In this document: one piece after another, positions 63,946-64,000 of the stretch | How the letters are laid out: each line of letters begins with the position of its first letter | Numbering within the stretch: the stretch's first letter is position 1 | Assembly (NCBI GenBank): GCA_964468345.1 | Contig: CAYXVZ010000029.1 | Span: 7,499 to 71,498, forward strand | Reading direction: 5' to 3' | DNA: 64,000 nucleotides | Source: DALYLB01 sp964468345 | GTDB lineage: Bacteria; Acidobacteriota; Blastocatellia; RBC074 | Notes under the pieces: generated by a model | What the model saw: the letters and a program-made list of their open reading frames with translations, nothing else | Databases searched by the model: none | Told to the model about the DNA's origin: nothing | Translations under genes and position numbers: made by a program

Positions 63946-64000
63946 TTACTGAAAAGTGACGGTTGCCGGCGTGGCAATCACGCCGCCGCCTTGAATTGAT
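63946..64000 (-). CDS. C-terminal end of a gene continuing beyond the window
   Basis: On the minus strand, from the window end, the frame reads SIQGGGVIATPATVTFQ and stops at TAA (63946-63948). Small, beta-like composition, like the end of an exported protein. Too short to assign. Confidence 0.35.
   Translation of the reverse strand, partial: SIQGGGVIATPATVTFQ

Overview
The window looks like chromosome of an Acidobacteriota-type bacterium, with Blastocatellia as a guess. The grounds are ECF sigma factors paired with membrane Ser/Thr kinases that share one N-terminal leader, many DUF4384-like proteins, BACON/IPT/He_PIG surface proteins, exported caspase-fold proteases and a GC-rich host background. 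No rRNA or taxonomic marker is present, so this placement is inference.

Layout. 0.4-5.5 kb: a giant exported multi-domain protein ending in three tandem repeats. 5.5-7.5 kb: a decay zone with a truncated hsdM and a chimeric ADP-ribosylglycohydrolase/FGE fragment. 7.5-11.2 kb: small exported proteins, a DUF4384 protein and a trypsin-like protease with a beta-sandwich tail. 11.3-20.7 kb: ECF sigma factor, Ser/Thr kinase, FHA protein, PP2C phosphatase, a single-chain FtsW/RodA-PBP fusion and a second FHA protein, resembling the actinobacterial fhaA-fhaB-pstP-rodA-pbpA-pknA/B cluster. 21-24.2 kb: a second sigma/DUF4384/kinase set. 24.3-43.9 kb: a dense set of exported caspase-fold proteases, namely one CsgG-CHAT fusion and six caspase (C14-like) genes, one of them split by an in-frame TAG. 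A second CsgG protein, an M48 metalloprotease and two proteins of unknown function lie among them. 43.94-56.40 kb: a 12.4-kb integrative element in tRNA-Phe with lower GC, carrying a tyrosine integrase, XRE regulator, D5/P4-type helicase, RepA-like ATPase, HNH protein, RHH protein, small membrane proteins and a three-gene cargo with a HEPN-like protein; it has no capsid genes or relaxase. 56.7-64 kb: TonB-dependent receptor, a large exported protein, a small unknown protein and an Asp-box beta-propeller protein.

How the genes may work together (inference). The kinase/sigma/DUF4384 units look like envelope sensing and signalling. The FHA/PP2C/FtsW-PBP block would couple phospho-signalling to peptidoglycan synthesis. 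The exported caspases, CHAT protease, trypsin-like protease and M48 protease could form a periplasmic proteolytic network, possibly linked to CsgG-type outer-membrane assemblies.

Intergenic regions carry long perfect or near-perfect palindromes (arms of 12-34 bp). Several are copies of the same sequence at distant loci, which points to families of non-coding palindromic elements.
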